Positions 34,340 to 45,829 of a stretch of 64,000 nucleotides of DNA are shown piece after piece. Each line of letters begins with the position of its first letter. The first letter of the stretch is position 1. Source of the stretch: Mesostigma viride. Its lineage: Eukaryota; Streptophyta; Mesostigmatophyceae; Mesostigmatales; Mesostigmataceae. The position numbers and the translations under genes were made by a program. The notes beneath the pieces were generated by a model that worked only from the letters and a program-made list of their open reading frames with translations, made no database searches and was not told where the DNA came from. The stretch lies in assembly GCA_009746045.1 (NCBI GenBank), contig RPFO01000080.1:9030113-9094112 (forward strand), read 5' to 3'.

Positions 34340-35900
34340 CCGTGTTGGTCTGTACGGCAGTACGGGGTACTCGGTAAAACCCTTGCGTACTGTAAAAATA
34401 CAGGTATTTTTGCAAGGGGTCAAAAATACGCGAAAAAATACGCAGTACGGCATACGGGGTATTTTTGAAATTGTGGTAAAAAAGTACGGGGTATTATTTA
34501 GGCCAAGGCTTAAAGTACGGGGTATTCTAAGGATGTGTGGCCCTGCATCTAACCAAAGTTACAATGTACTATGCTCTCTGCTATTCATTAATGAGCATAA
34601 TGGCAGTGACTTGCCACCTGCCACACTTAGATCGACATTGCAATACATCCTTCAAGTACATTTGTATATTGTGGACATGCAAACTATTGACCATCTAACA
34701 CCGGTCTCTTTTATTACAATGCATTATTGACAACATAATACATGATTGAATGGTATAATGCACCCAGAGCTCTGGCAGCCTCGATGCAGAGGATGTCATA
34801 GCACTATATAGATGGCAGCTTCGCTGCACCATGACAACAAGTGCATGCCACGAATCCCTAAAAAATAAAATCATTGGCAATGAACCCAGAATTGACCTTC
34901 ATTGCTGCGGCAGGTCCATACTTTGCCACTAGCTGCCGCGATCATGTTCTTGTATGAGGCGCTGGCGGCGACGTGAAACGGAATGCCATTCTCGTAAAAG
35001 AAAGAGGCCTGGGCAAGGCGGACTTCCTGGAGCTGCGCATTGGAAAAGCACTGTGGAATCGTCTTCTGCACTGCCTTGCCAGAGCCACAAGGGCCAGCAC
35101 CCGGGGCAGCGGCAGGCAGAAGGGCCTTGGCAACGCGGGCACCGAGCACTGCCTTTTGCTCCTTCTTTTCCAACCGGGCTGCCTCAGCCGCCTGAAGCCT
35201 CCCGATCAGGCCTTCTACATTACTAGACTGCTGGCAAAATGTGGCTCCCTTGTTGGGGATGTGGCCGAGATGGCCGACAGCGCGATCCTTGCTAAAGTTG
35301 CCAGGCCTGCCGAACTTGTAATCGCACAGCTTGCACGCCTGGCCACCTCTGGCCGACTACCACGTCTTCCCCTCTCACGGTCTTTTCCACCTCGTCAATC
35401 AGGTGGAGGTATTGATACTCCTCTCCCCTTTTGACGACTGGAACTCTAGGCATGGTCGCCTCTTTTAGGATTACCTAGCGCACAATACATGAACCGGCGC
35501 ACCCGGCACCCTCTATTTGCTTTAATTGCGTTGTCACTCTTCTGCGTCTTTCTGGAAGTGCACCCGTCCCTAAACCTTCACCTTATGATTCTGCCATGCA
35601 TATGCTCTGTCCCCTCGCAGCTTTTCTCCCGCGCAATAAAAAATCCTGTCAAAAAATGTAGAAAGGCACACCGTCACGCGTGTACTAGCAAGTAGCTATG
35701 CACTCACTGCAATTTCAGCAATTTCAGTACCACTGACAGGTCTGGGCCTCTCCCCACCGCGTGACACGTCCGCGACCTCCAAAATCGGCTGAGTCCAAAG
35801 TGAAAAACAGTGAAAATCGTACGGCGTACGCGGTCGAAAGCGTCAGTACCGTGGAATACGGCGTATTTTCATACCCGAGGTGCCGTACGAACCAACACGG
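34340..35900 (-). mobile_element. hAT superfamily transposon, 1561 bp, decayed
   Basis: Ends ccgtgttggtctgtacggca and the inverted ccgtgttggttcgtacggca are flanked by the 8 bp duplication ccggaaac (34332-34339, 35901-35908). Subterminal gtacggggtat/tacggcgta motifs are repeated on both sides. A BED-finger/transposase fragment lies on the minus strand. The uninterrupted repeat at 3720-4035 confirms the insertion site. Confidence 0.92.
34871..35453 (-). pseudogene. hAT transposase N-terminal fragment (BED finger + start of catalytic region)
   Basis: Starts MPRVPVVKRGEE at 35453. After about 37 codons the frame shifts near 35345 into the BED-type zinc finger (CKLCDYKF ... HLGHIPNKGATFC). It then continues without a stop through QKTIPQCFSNAQ and SFFYENGIPFHVAASASYKN, the conserved 'AxFxYxxGIPFxVxxSxxFxxM' block that opens hAT transposases. 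The catalytic RNase H-like core and dimerisation domain are missing. Elements of this type excise and reinsert by a hairpin mechanism, but this copy could move only in trans. Confidence 0.75.
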
Positions 35901-35908
35901 CCGGAAAC

Positions 35909-36350
35909 AGCTTGCTTGATCAGGGCGTGTGTTTCGAGCCTAACTGGCCGGGAGTGCCTAGTGGTGAGCACCATTGCTGCGATCGCTCTCCCACCATTTA
36001 CGAGGAAATACCCGAACGAAGACAACTAGTCAATTTTACCCCGACTAGGTTGTCCCCAGTTAACAAATTAACAAATTAACAAATTAACGCCGGCGGACTA
36101 CCTGCGGACTGCTGTACGTGGAGTCGCCGGGCTACAAGTTGCGTACTTGACCAAACTCACCCTTGCAGGCCGCCGCACCAATTTTTACTTCTTTTCGTCA
36201 CATGGCTTGCGTTGGGTTCATCGACGAGCATCGACGCTCATCCACGGTGCAATCTGACGGCGGAGAATAAGTTCGCCACAGCATAGCGCGACGCAAGGGC
36301 TAAGATCCGACAACGTGACATGCAAAGCTTTAGACCGCATCGCTAACCGG
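35909..36350. other. Non-genic, includes right half of interspersed repeat and a TTAACAAA tract
   Basis: 35901-36015 matches 3920-4030. Then aacaaatt repeats at 36060-36090 lead into unrecognised sequence. Confidence 0.6.
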
Positions 36351-36379
36351 AAATTCCGTCCAACACCGTCGTACAGTAC

Positions 36380-36962
36380 TGCCAGTCGACCGCACCTCTG
36401 CCTCTTAACCGTCGAATGCGCAATCGATCTAGAAAGTAGAAACGTCTCCGCGACACTTCCGCGATTTCAGTACTTTCCGTCACCCTTGACAGTTGTCGTA
36501 CAATACAGCAAATTTACGCCAATAGAAACTCGCCTCCAAACATATATCTCGATAGAGGCATGCGTCTTATTTAATTTCAAGGTACCTCTTAATTAATCTC
36601 GCCCCCCCGTTGTAACACCGTCCCCCCGTTGTAACACCGTCCCCCCGTTGTAACACCGTCCCCCCGTTGTAACACCGTCCCCCCGTTGTAACACCGTCCC
36701 CCCCCCCCCATAAATGCGTCCCCCCCCCCGTTGTAACACCGTCCCCCCCCACGTACAGTACTTTCAACCGCAGCTCTGCCGTCGAATGCGCAATCGATCT
36801 AGAAAGTATCCGCGATTTCAGTACATGCCGTCACCCTTGACAGTTGTCGTACAATACTACAAATTAACGCCAATAGAAACTCGCCTCCAAACATATACTA
36901 CTATCTCGATAGAGGCATGCGTCTTACTTAATTTCAAGGTACCTCTTAATTAATCTCGCCCC
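36380..36962. repeat. Direct duplication about 365 bp apart with an embedded 18 bp satellite
   Basis: 36415-36600 and 36780-36962 share gaatgcgcaatcgatctaga, gtcacccttgacagttgtcg, gccaatagaaactcgcctcc and ggtacctcttaattaatctc. Between them, at about 36600-36715, six copies of an 18 bp unit (cccccgttgtaacaccgt). Confidence 0.9.
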
Positions 36963-37640
36963 CCGGCCTCCGCTAATTTGCTAATTTGCTAAATTTGCTA
37001 AAAAAGAGCCAATTTTACCCCGATTAGGCATCACTGGACGCATGGTGATCCAACGCCGGCCGTGGAAGGACTTAATACTAATTAGGGTAGTTATCTGACG
37101 GAGAGGAAAGACACGAAGGCCGCGGGAGCCGCAAGGCTATCTCTACTCTAGGAAGCGGACCTACATGATGCACGGAGGGAGACACAGGGTAACAAGAAAG
37201 GTTGATAGGGGAAACACACACACACACATACACACACACACGCCAACAACAACAAAAACAACAAAAACATAGTAGAGGACATGTGGGGCCTATATGACTC
37301 TCCGTGACTTGGAAAATGAGATGATGGACAAGGCCAAGTGGGCTCAGGTCATAGAGGACAACTACAAACCCCTCCTCTTGGGAAGGCGCGTGATTGCAAA
37401 CGCGTGAAGCGTGCTAGACAAGACACCTAGGGTCGGTCGCGGGCACCATATAGATAATAGACAACAAGACCTGCAATGATATATACACAAGACTCCCGCG
37501 GCCTTCGCGTCTTTCCTCTCAGACAACTAACCTAGTCCTTCCACGGCGTTGGATCGCCATGCGTCCATGCATAGTTGTCTCACTTCATATAGACTAGGAC
37601 TAGGATTGTCTTTGTAGATAGCTTAGACCGGTAGGATTGC
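36963..37640. repeat. Copy of the 33590-33800 repeat plus unrecognised sequence
   Basis: 37029-37240 matches 33597-33800, including the CA tract. 37497-37590 contains part of the same block inverted (cgcgtctttcctctcagaca, tccacgg.gttggatc). No gene. Confidence 0.75.
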
Positions 37641-37647
37641 GTGTTTC

Positions 37648-37892
37648 CATCCATCCATCCATCCATCCATCCATCCATCCATCCATCCATCCATCCATCC
37701 ATCCATCCATCCATCCATCCATCCATCCATCCATCCATCCATCCATCCATCCATCCATCCATCCATCCATCCATCCATCCATCCATCCATCCATCCATCC
37801 ATCCATCCATCCATCCATCCATCCATCCATCCATCCATCCATCCATCCATCCATCCATCCATCCATCCATCCATCCATCCATCCATCCATCC
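37648..37892. repeat. (ATCC)n microsatellite, about 245 bp
   Basis: About 61 nearly perfect tetranucleotide units, abutting the LTR that starts at 37893. The poly IHPS and MDGW frames are by-products. Confidence 0.98.
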
Positions 37893-38670
37893 TGTAACGA
37901 CTAAAAATGATCATCAGCATCATCCACAGTCCAATATGAAAGATCTTTTACCTGGGTTGCTTTCTTGAGTTGCAGAACTTCAAGTATCCGAGCAACGTTG
38001 AGGTGGAAATTCCACAGCACGTGATTTAGGGAATCACAACCCCTTGTAGACACAAAGACAAGCTCGTGTATAGACGACCTCTGTGGAACTGAAGGACGTC
38101 TATAGCCAAGGGGCTCTTATGAATGGACAACAAAGACAAGCTTTATTATACCATGATGAATCAAAACCAACGTAGCAACAATGGCGACCCCACGTCCTTG
38201 ATATCGACGTGCTTGTCGAACTTGCTCCAACCTTAGCCTGAAGAGAACCAATCAGAACCATGGATTCTATACAAGATCTTCGTATCCATCCTAGTCACAC
38301 AAAACAGAACAACACCACACACAGCCTGGCAGAATCTTTCCATGAGATCCTAAATCTGTCGTAAGCACTGAAGTCCCAAAGGAGCATTTAAGACTCAATA
38401 GTACCAACTAACAAACTACAACCCCACGTGGATCAGGCCACGACCAATGAGGGCTCCTATCAGTAGTATCAGCCAACAAACTACAACCCTACGTGGATCA
38501 GGCCACGACCAATGAGGGTTCCTATCAGTTGGTTGACAAAGTATCAGCTCCAAGTACCGTCGTCTTAGAAACCTCATAACTTTCTCAATACTGATCCAAA
38601 AGTCCTCGAATAAAAGCCAAACATTCACAAAACAAAGGATGTAACAACAAAGTCATTTTTGCTTGTTACA
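37893..38670 (-). mobile_element. LTR of a decayed Ty3/gypsy element (3' LTR in minus orientation)
   Basis: 778 bp with TG...CA ends: tgtaacgactaaaaatga at the left, tcatttttgcttgttaca at the right, imperfectly inverted. Just outside the right end is tatctccccctcaaaa, i.e. a polypurine tract (TTTTGAGGGGGAGATA) on the minus strand. A 66-68 bp two-copy repeat lies inside (38404-38530). The partner LTR is not seen and should lie beyond 64000. Confidence 0.75.
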
Positions 38671-39349
38671 TATCTCCCCCTCAAAACTGGACCTCCCAGG
38701 TCCAATAGCCAACTCTTGAAGGCAGAGGAACATTGAACAGAAATCCACCATCTCTTGGGAAAAGCAGATGGGTTTTTACATCCCTGGAAACAGGGCCTCC
38801 TATCTCATAAACATCTAGTCACAGGTCTCTACAGCAGACAAGTCACTACCTTATCTACTATAAATCCAGATAAACACATCTCATAATACAAGGTCTTCCA
38901 TTCAGCATCCTGGAACCTGGAACTCTGGACTGGAACATCAGAACTGGACTGGAGCCCCCCCATCATCCATCCTGGAATCCCCCCCTCACACCACAATCCA
39001 AAGCACCTTCCGCTCTTCCCCATCCTTCCCCATCCTCTTCCTTCTCAGCTCTGTTCTTCACAGGCTATACCAATCCCCATTCAGGCCATCCTTGCCCTTG
39101 GTCCCACAAGGGAAACTGCTCCACCATGTGAACCAACTCTGGCCAGTTCCTGCTGACCTGCAGCACCATGCAAGTCTCAGCAGCCCCTGCTGCCATCTGG
39201 GCACATAACGCAGGCATGTCCCTGGATAGGAGAGAAGCACCACAGACTGGCTCTCAGGATCCATCACCCAAGTAGAGGACGTCTTGTGCCTGCTCACCCA
39301 TGATCTGTACGCCCACCAGAACTGCAGAAAGGTCTTGACCACCGACCAC

Positions 39350-39862
39350 TTAGCACCTATCAAAGGCACCAGCACCCTTAGTGGGTCTGACGACCTTGAG
39401 CACAGTGTACTTGGGCAACCCTGGATTGCAAAAGAGGTTAGAAGTCTCCAAAGGAAAACACCTTCTGGCAGAGCTGGAGGAAGAAGGAACCAAATCAAAG
39501 TCACCCTTCTGAACTGAAAACTCCAACAGCTCCATGTAGGAAGCCTCTCCCATACTCACTGGCTGCAACTGAGTAAATGCCTCCTTCAAGGCCTCAGGTA
39601 AGGCTGCCAGCATGTCCTGCCCCTCAGCAGGCCTCATGTCAATCTCAGGTCCTGGTGACAATGCATACATCCTATGCAGCAGATGAGCCACAAAAGGGGA
39701 GCCACTCTCATACAGGCTTGTGTGCAGCTGAGATAGGACCTCCTCCACATAGCCTTCAGAGCTCACCTCCCCCTCCTCTCTGTTGAGTGCAGCCAACGCC
39801 TTGGCCAAAGTCTCATAGTGGTCACAGGGGCCCGTGCAGTTCCTATGATCCACATAGGCCAC
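39350..39862 (-). pseudogene. 170-codon open frame in the decayed gypsy element
   Basis: Starts MAYVDHRNCTGPCDHYETLA. It is acidic and helical in character (EEVLSQLHTSLYESG; ALPEALKEAFTQLQPVS) with no zinc knuckle and no recognised domain. Its place just upstream of the 3' LTR in element orientation would suit a protein coded after pol rather than gag. Function unknown. Confidence 0.35.
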
Positions 39863-40639
39863 TCAGCAGCACCAAGGTAGAAACCTCCAGGTATATACTA
39901 TTGGTCTGGTACACGAAGACGTGCATGCAGGACATGAACCACGTGTCTTAATCATACCAGGAATCAAGCCCTAGGTGAACCACTCCATATGTCGAGGGTA
40001 CAACACAGAAGTCACTCTCCATGTGCCATCCAAGCTCAGATCCCCTCAACCATCCTCAGAAACTGGTCACCAAAATCTGGATGTCATCTCAGCTTAGTCC
40101 AACCAAACTCCCACCAGAGTCCATCCCACTCAACTCAGATCCCCGTCGGATTCAATGAGTCCACATGAATCCAAGAAGGAGTAAACAGGATCAAGGCACC
40201 TAAGCCAAACAAGGCGAGGCCACTCCATGTTCTGGGACACCACCCTCCCTCAGCTAGAGTCCACGGGTGAAAGACAAGCCTGACATTCCCAGGGATAACG
40301 GGTCATCCACAGGGATCCATGCCACGAAATACTGACAACTCTCACTGCTTGATCAGGGCAGGAAGCAGAGTGTCATGTAGCAAGGCTAACCCTCTATACA
40401 GCCAACCCCCCATAACTAACTGGGCTGCCAGGGTCCAAGGCTCATCAAAGCTAGTCACCACAGCACACCCAAAGATTCCAGCCCTTCTCAAGGGAAGAGG
40501 TAGTCAGGGACAGATGCTGTATCACCACAACAGAGTGGCAGGTAACCGAGCCATAATAAATCCCCAATCCATCCCAACTGGGGACCTCCCTCAGATCACC
40601 AACAGGTCATAGCAGGCTGGATGGATTCCAAGAATGCTC

Positions 40640-40760
40640 AATCCTAACACAGGGGCTGGCGTGAGCTTCTGCTGCAGCAAGTCCAAGGCCTGCTGACACC
40701 CGTCAGTCCACGCAAACTGGAACGAGGAAACGTCAACAGCGCCCCAGGTGGAAGTGCAGT
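40640..40760 (-). pseudogene. RT/RNase H junction remnant of Ty3/gypsy pol
   Basis: FQFAWTDGCQQALDLLQQKL then TPAPVLGL is the 'F.WT..C..AF..LK..L..APVL' block that links the reverse transcriptase to RNase H in Ty3/gypsy pol. Flanking sequence is frame-broken. Assigns the decayed element to gypsy on the minus strand. Confidence 0.7.
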
Positions 40761-42045
40761 CACCAAGAGGCAGGAGCAATCCAGCAGGAAGACGTCGCCA
40801 ACAGGGTCGCCTCAGGAAGAGTAAGGGTATCTCAGAAGTACACCCATAATGAAGAGAGGCCGTGGGCAGGGTTGTCACCAGTGGGTACCCGTCAGCAGGT
40901 TGGGGAGGTGCCACAAAGCACAGCCAAAATAGCCCACCGATGGCCAGCGAAACCAGGATACCACATAGTCAGGGATCTATGAGGTGAACCCGACAGGATG
41001 AACTGAATCCCAGGGTGAATCCACGCTATGATCCTCACAGATCTCCTCCCCACCAGAACAAAATTCCCCCCCTCCAGCCGCACCAAAGGAGTGAGAGTGA
41101 GGTAAAGCCACATCTCCTTAGTAGCTAGTACACTCAAACCCATAGCCAGTGGCCTATGATAATCACAAGGCACACTATTTCTCCATAAGATGCCTGGGAA
41201 AACCATCCACAGCCTTGAGAGGGATAGCAGAAGATCAGTAATGCCTCACCAGCATTATGAACGGTATGCCCCAACTTGTAAATCGTAGCACACGCTACCC
41301 CATGCAAGGGTTAGATGCAGCCCAATCCCCTGCACGCCCTGCTCCCACACAAATCCCCCTCAGCATAACTGGTAAACTGGAGACTACCAGCATGCCTAAT
41401 AATTCCACCCCTCTGCGTAGAATAAGCTGTAATAATCCTGGTATCAGCTTCCCAAGATTGACAGCATGACCTAGCAGGAAGAAACGCCATGGGATACGCA
41501 TGAAGACAGAGGCCCAGCCGACCAGAGAAGGGTGGGGGAGGCAAGTCTCTCAGCCCACTAAACCACTGGTGGCCTGCAGGGTCGCTCTATTAAGACGTCC
41601 TATGCACCTCATGACTAGAGATGGGGTGGGAACTACAGCAAAGTGTCCAAGACAGAGTTGCATACAAGGCAGCTTGAGAGCAGACTGAAAGCAATCACCA
41701 ATCAGCCAACGGATGTGCCCAAGCTTGGCAGGGCCCCAGCAACAACATCACTCCCCGCAACCATCCAGGTGGCACTACCATGCAAGGTAATGTGGGCATT
41801 AGGATCGAAGGAGCCCAAGACAAGGTTGCACAAGTAGGGCAGCGTAGTAAGGGTATGCTGGATGAGGCCGTCAGTCATCAAACAGATACACCCTCAGCTT
41901 GGCAGGGCCCTAGCAAGTAAACTGAACCATGTCCCCCTAGTCAAAGCATGGAAAGTAGTATCCATGTCCGTGGACCACGTAGACTGCCAAATGGTATTAA
42001 TGTCAGTGTACCACGGATACTGATGCACATGAAGCAGGTTGTAAG

Positions 42046-42618
42046 TGTTACGTCGCGTAACTTTTGTTGTTGTTACGGACGTAAATTAGGTCCTTTGTGC
42101 CTCAGCCATTTCGAGACAGTCCGTTGACTTTCCTAAGCTTACGTGTAGTTAGGACCTTTTTGGCCGGTTGGTACCGGGCCTTGTGACGTGGCAATCGTAC
42201 AGTATGGTGGCTTGGTGCAGTCGCGCCGCGCTGCGTACTTTAGTAGTGGTCCTTTATCCTCCGTTTGAACCTTGTGGACATGCGTTGGTCCTGTAGGCGA
42301 GGGTCGGTGTCGGCCCGAGCATACACGCATGTCGGCGATCATTTATGCAGCGGTTGTCCTTCGTGAATCGCACTCGGCGTGTATTATGGAATTGTAATAC
42401 ATCGTTTTGGGTCGTGAATTTACCAGTGTTTACTTCGTAGTGTCCCGGCATTATTTGGTATATGGCGTACAGTAACCGCATGTATCGGAATGCATTGAGA
42501 GCAGAGTCGTCGCGTCCTAGGTCTTATAGCCAATACAGCTCCTCATCGCTAGGTACCCTCACTAGTTTAGGTAAGGTTAGGCGCGGGGTTTGGGATCGAG
42601 TAGAGCCAGGACGTAACA
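42046..42618 (+). repeat. 5' LTR of the chromovirus
   Basis: Begins tgttacgtcgcgtaac and ends ggacgtaaca. TG...CA ends form short inverted repeats. No TATA box could be assigned with confidence. Confidence 0.97.
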
Positions 42619-42619
42619 A

Positions 42620-42634
42620 TGGTAGCGGAGGTTT
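42620..42634 (+). other. Candidate primer binding site
   Basis: tggtagcggaggttt starts one base after the LTR. It resembles initiator-Met primer sites (TGGTAtCaGAGg) with two differences, so another tRNA ending in ...CCTCCGCTACCA may be the primer. A tRNA search of the host genome would settle it. Confidence 0.55.
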
Positions 42635-42973
42635 AGGTAGACGCGACGAAGCTCCCTTGCAGCACTATACGCCAGAGGCCTTCCGCGGCCAGGGCACAGA
42701 AGAAGACATCCTCTTGACAGGTAAGGGGCGGGTCGCCTGCAAGCTAGGGGGGTAGTGCTGCCCGATCCGGGACACGCCCTGCTTAGAAGTTAGACCTGCT
42801 CAAAGCGGATAACTCCTCACGTAGATAGTTTCTTTTCCTCTTCCTTCTGTGTGTGCATTTCCTTGCTGGGTGCTGTTTGACGTTAGATAGTGGGTTGGCC
42901 GGTTCCGTTGTGCCGGTTAGCGAGACGATTAGCGTCTCGGAAGACTCCACCTCTTTTCCGTGCTTGCTGCTGC

Positions 42974-43002
42974 GGGTGGTTTTACCGGATTAGGATACAT
43001 TT
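42974..43002 (+). repeat. Left terminal inverted repeat of the nested DNA element
   Basis: 29 bp, starts gggtggttttaccgg. A second inverted copy of the inner motif (caaatgtatcctaaatgca) follows at 43012. Confidence 0.9.
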
Positions 43003-43869
43003 GCACGGCTTCAAATGTATCCTAAATGCACCATTGGCAAACATGGTTTCTGGACATGGTCGATATCATTAATATGTTTGGCAAGCATGATATGATCATG
43101 CTTGCCAAAGATGTTGTCTCTTTTCATATTTCACACATATATTATCGGCCTCGGCGTGCCATGCTTCCACGTTTGTTGTCTCTTTTTATACATTGTAAAT
43201 ATGATCAATAAAATTCCAAACATGACCATGTTGGAGACTTCAAGTGGAGCATCATGATTACTGTTTTCACTATTACGTAACCCATGGTTCATGTTAACAT
43301 GGCATAATGAGCAATCCTATTGACCCCATGACTAATGGTGAAGTTAATAAAGTTACATCGTGGCACGTCACTATAGCATCAAGTTGCATCATTGTGCATA
43401 AAGTAGTTTAGCACTGAGTTGGCATGCCAACACCAGGTACACTAAATAAATTAAAACCAGAATTGATAAACAACCCAGTATCCAAATACAGTATCCATAT
43501 ATATGCAGGTCGTACTACAGGTACAGCCACGGCTGCCACGCGGCTTCTGCAGCGATCACGCTCTTTCTCCTAGACAATTGCTCTACTGGTCCCTACAGGT
43601 CGGTCGACTTGGACCATGATGCGTCAAGAACAGTTAATTGACCGACTTAAACAAGATGTTTGTCTACATGCAGCTGTCTGCACCTAACTAACGCGAAACC
43701 GCGTGCTACCAAATATAGGGGGAAATGCATGAGTAACACATCAACGCACAACCGGTGGAAATCACGCGATACCAACCGCGGCAACAGTGGTGTGAACATA
43801 GCGGGCACTGACATGCAAAAAAGCACCAGCAGCGGCATCAGTAGCAAATTGTAGTAGCGGAACAATAGC

Positions 43870-44262
43870 CACTACATCAATGCAACAACACATCAGCCCA
43901 GCAACACAGCAGCAGCATGACCGTAGCACAGCAGCAGCACAACTGTAGCACATCAACACGGCCGCATAGCAGGAGCACAAGTCAGCGCAGCAGCAACTTA
44001 GTATGCCGATTCCTGAATTTCCTATCAGTGGACTATAGTCCATTGATAGGAAATTCACTAATAGGCAGTACTAGCTCAGCAGCACGGCAGCAATGCAGCA
44101 GTGCATCAACACAGCAGCACGACAGCAATACATCAGCGGCACGGCAGCAATGCAGCAACACATCAGCACAATAGCACAGCAGCAGCACGGCAGCAATGCA
44201 GCAGCAGTAGCATGGCAGCACAGCAGCAGCAGCAGCACATGAGCAGCTCAATGACAACAACG
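43870..44262. repeat. CAG/CAGCAC-rich low-complexity tract with a 42 bp palindrome
   Basis: Imperfect agcagcac/agcaac repeats. At 44015-44056 a near-perfect palindrome centred on gactatagtc (arms gaatttcctatca) can form a long hairpin. Confidence 0.9.
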
Positions 44263-44273
44263 CTGCTTGCGCT

Positions 44274-45491
44274 TCAGCAGTCGTCGTCGTCGTCATCGTC
44301 ATCGGCAAGGATGAGCGCTCGCTTCCGACGCCGGGAGGCGCCTGCGTTGTTGTTCTCCGCCACAACGTCGCTGGGTGGAACCATCTCGCGCAATCGAGCC
44401 TCGGCCAGGGTGATATCCGGCGCTTGCAACGCAGGGACGACCACACCGGGGCACCCGCAGATCTGTGCCTCCAGCTCGTGGAGAGGCACGCAAGAAACCG
44501 CGTCCTCCTCCCAACGGGCACCCCAGTACATGGCTACCATGTCGTTTTGCGTGTCGACAACAGCGACACGACCATGGTACCTGCCGTCCCGGCTTTCGGT
44601 GCGACCGTCCGCGGATGTCACACGCTCCGACGCCCAATGACACACGACTTGCCCTACGAGGTTGCGGCTGCCACTCTTGACCTGCAGCGTTACGCCTTCC
44701 CAGCATGCCTTCGCCATGCCGACGATGCCCTTCGAGCATTCAGCATCTTGCCACTTCACGACCGGGTGTTCCGCGTCATAGGGCACCTCCTTCAGCGCCT
44801 TTAGGCACTCCTTGGTGAGCTTTTTGTTCGCACCCAAGGAGACTCCATGGGGCGGCTGACCTCGCTTGCCCACCACTTGTGTCAAGATGAGGTCTGAGGC
44901 GGTGATGATCACCGTGTGCGCCGCAGTGGTTGGCGGATGGGGCCATTGCGCAATGTCTGTATTCCACGGGTGCCACGTGTCATGCAAATGCTTAGCGCGG
45001 TATACAAAGAGCTCAATAGAAGGTTGGCCGCCATCCTCCTTCGCAACCACCTCCTTGATGATGCCAACGAGGACTGGAGTCCACGTGAGCTTCGAGTTGC
45101 AGAGAATACCAGCTGAAGGGTGCCAGTATAGAACAGCGGAGCCTTTCTCAACGCCTTGCATGCGCTTCAAGTAAGCGACCTTGGCTGCCATGGCCCTGTC
45201 TTCTGCCGCCCATTCCTGCTGTGTGTGGCCATCATGACGAACTCGGTCTACCAGCGGGGTGACGCGCACCGCCTCTGCGTCGACCAACGCCATGAAGTGC
45301 TCTTCTTGCGTCGGTGGTGGTTCAGGCGCTGCATCGTGCTCACGCAGGGCGGAGATGTCCGCGCGAGATGGCCACGGCAAAGGGCGCCACTCCTCAGGCA
45401 CCTCCTCAGGGGCATGTGGGACTTGACTTGCGAAAAAAGGCCTTGTTTGGCTTGATGGTGTCGGGCGGAAAGTACCACTGCCAGATGCCAT
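44274..45491 (-). CDS. Unrecognised 405-codon ORF with acidic C-terminal tail
   Basis: Minus-strand frame ending RRRKRALILADDDDDDDDC, so a basic nuclear-localisation-like cluster followed by eight aspartates. The middle has TrpTyr-containing segments (VLYWHPSAGILCNSKLTWTP; CHWASERVTSADGRTESRDG). No domain is recognised. An upstream open frame (about 45800-45410: MKVHHAVFFQVQGN ... IKPNKAFF) is in another frame and meets this one at a T6 run at about 45438, so the two are probably one protein split by an indel. It may be the transposition protein of the element or a captured host gene; nothing visible decides. Confidence 0.45.
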   Translation of the reverse strand: MASGSGTFRPTPSSQTRPFFASQVPHAPEEVPEEWRPLPWPSRADISALREHDAAPEPPPTQEEHFMALVDAEAVRVTPLVDRVRHDGHTQQEWAAEDRAMAAKVAYLKRMQGVEKGSAVLYWHPSAGILCNSKLTWTPVLVGIIKEVVAKEDGGQPSIELFVYRAKHLHDTWHPWNTDIAQWPHPPTTAAHTVIITASDLILTQVVGKRGQPPHGVSLGANKKLTKECLKALKEVPYDAEHPVVKWQDAECSKGIVGMAKACWEGVTLQVKSGSRNLVGQVVCHWASERVTSADGRTESRDGRYHGRVAVVDTQNDMVAMYWGARWEEDAVSCVPLHELEAQICGCPGVVVPALQAPDITLAEARLREMVPPSDVVAENNNAGASRRRKRALILADDDDDDDDC

Positions 45492-45829
45492 GGAGCAACT
45501 TCTCGACCCTTGTTTTGATCGACTCCAGCTCCTTCCCCCGAAACTCCATGTTCAATGGTGCGAAGGCTGGGGTGTCCTGCAACATCGGAATGCGGTCTGG
45601 ATCCACAAGTCGGACGCCAAACAGCGGCCGCCCCTCCGCATCAAACCTGTATGGCTGTGTCATCGCCTTCCCGCACCGTGGCGCGCCTTCCTGTCGAGTC
45701 CCCGCGGGCTGCCACGGCGTCTTTTGGGACTCCGTGGTCCGGTAGGACAACCAGGTCTCTGTGTTGCCCTGTACCTGGAAGAAGACGGCGTGGTGCACCT
45801 TCATTGAGCGACCGCGTTTTTCAGGCACC

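Larger units (their letters stand above)
38671..42045 (-). mobile_element. Internal region of the decayed gypsy element (part 1)
   Basis: Lies between the LTR at 37893 and the chromovirus inserted after 42045. Carries a gag-like open frame and a reverse-transcriptase/RNase H junction remnant, both on the minus strand. The rest is too decayed to read. Confidence 0.6.

Noticed and set aside
34973-35434. 153-codon plus-strand ORF in the hAT element
   Set aside because: It is the antisense shadow of the BED-finger/transposase fragment on the minus strand.
37580-37923. WMDG and IHPS repeat proteins
   Set aside because: Pure ATCC microsatellite.
42462-42755. 97-codon ORF starting in the 5' LTR and crossing the primer binding site
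   Set aside because: Also present, truncated, in the 3' LTR; no domain. Crossing the primer site is unlikely for a real gene, though a short leader peptide cannot be excluded.
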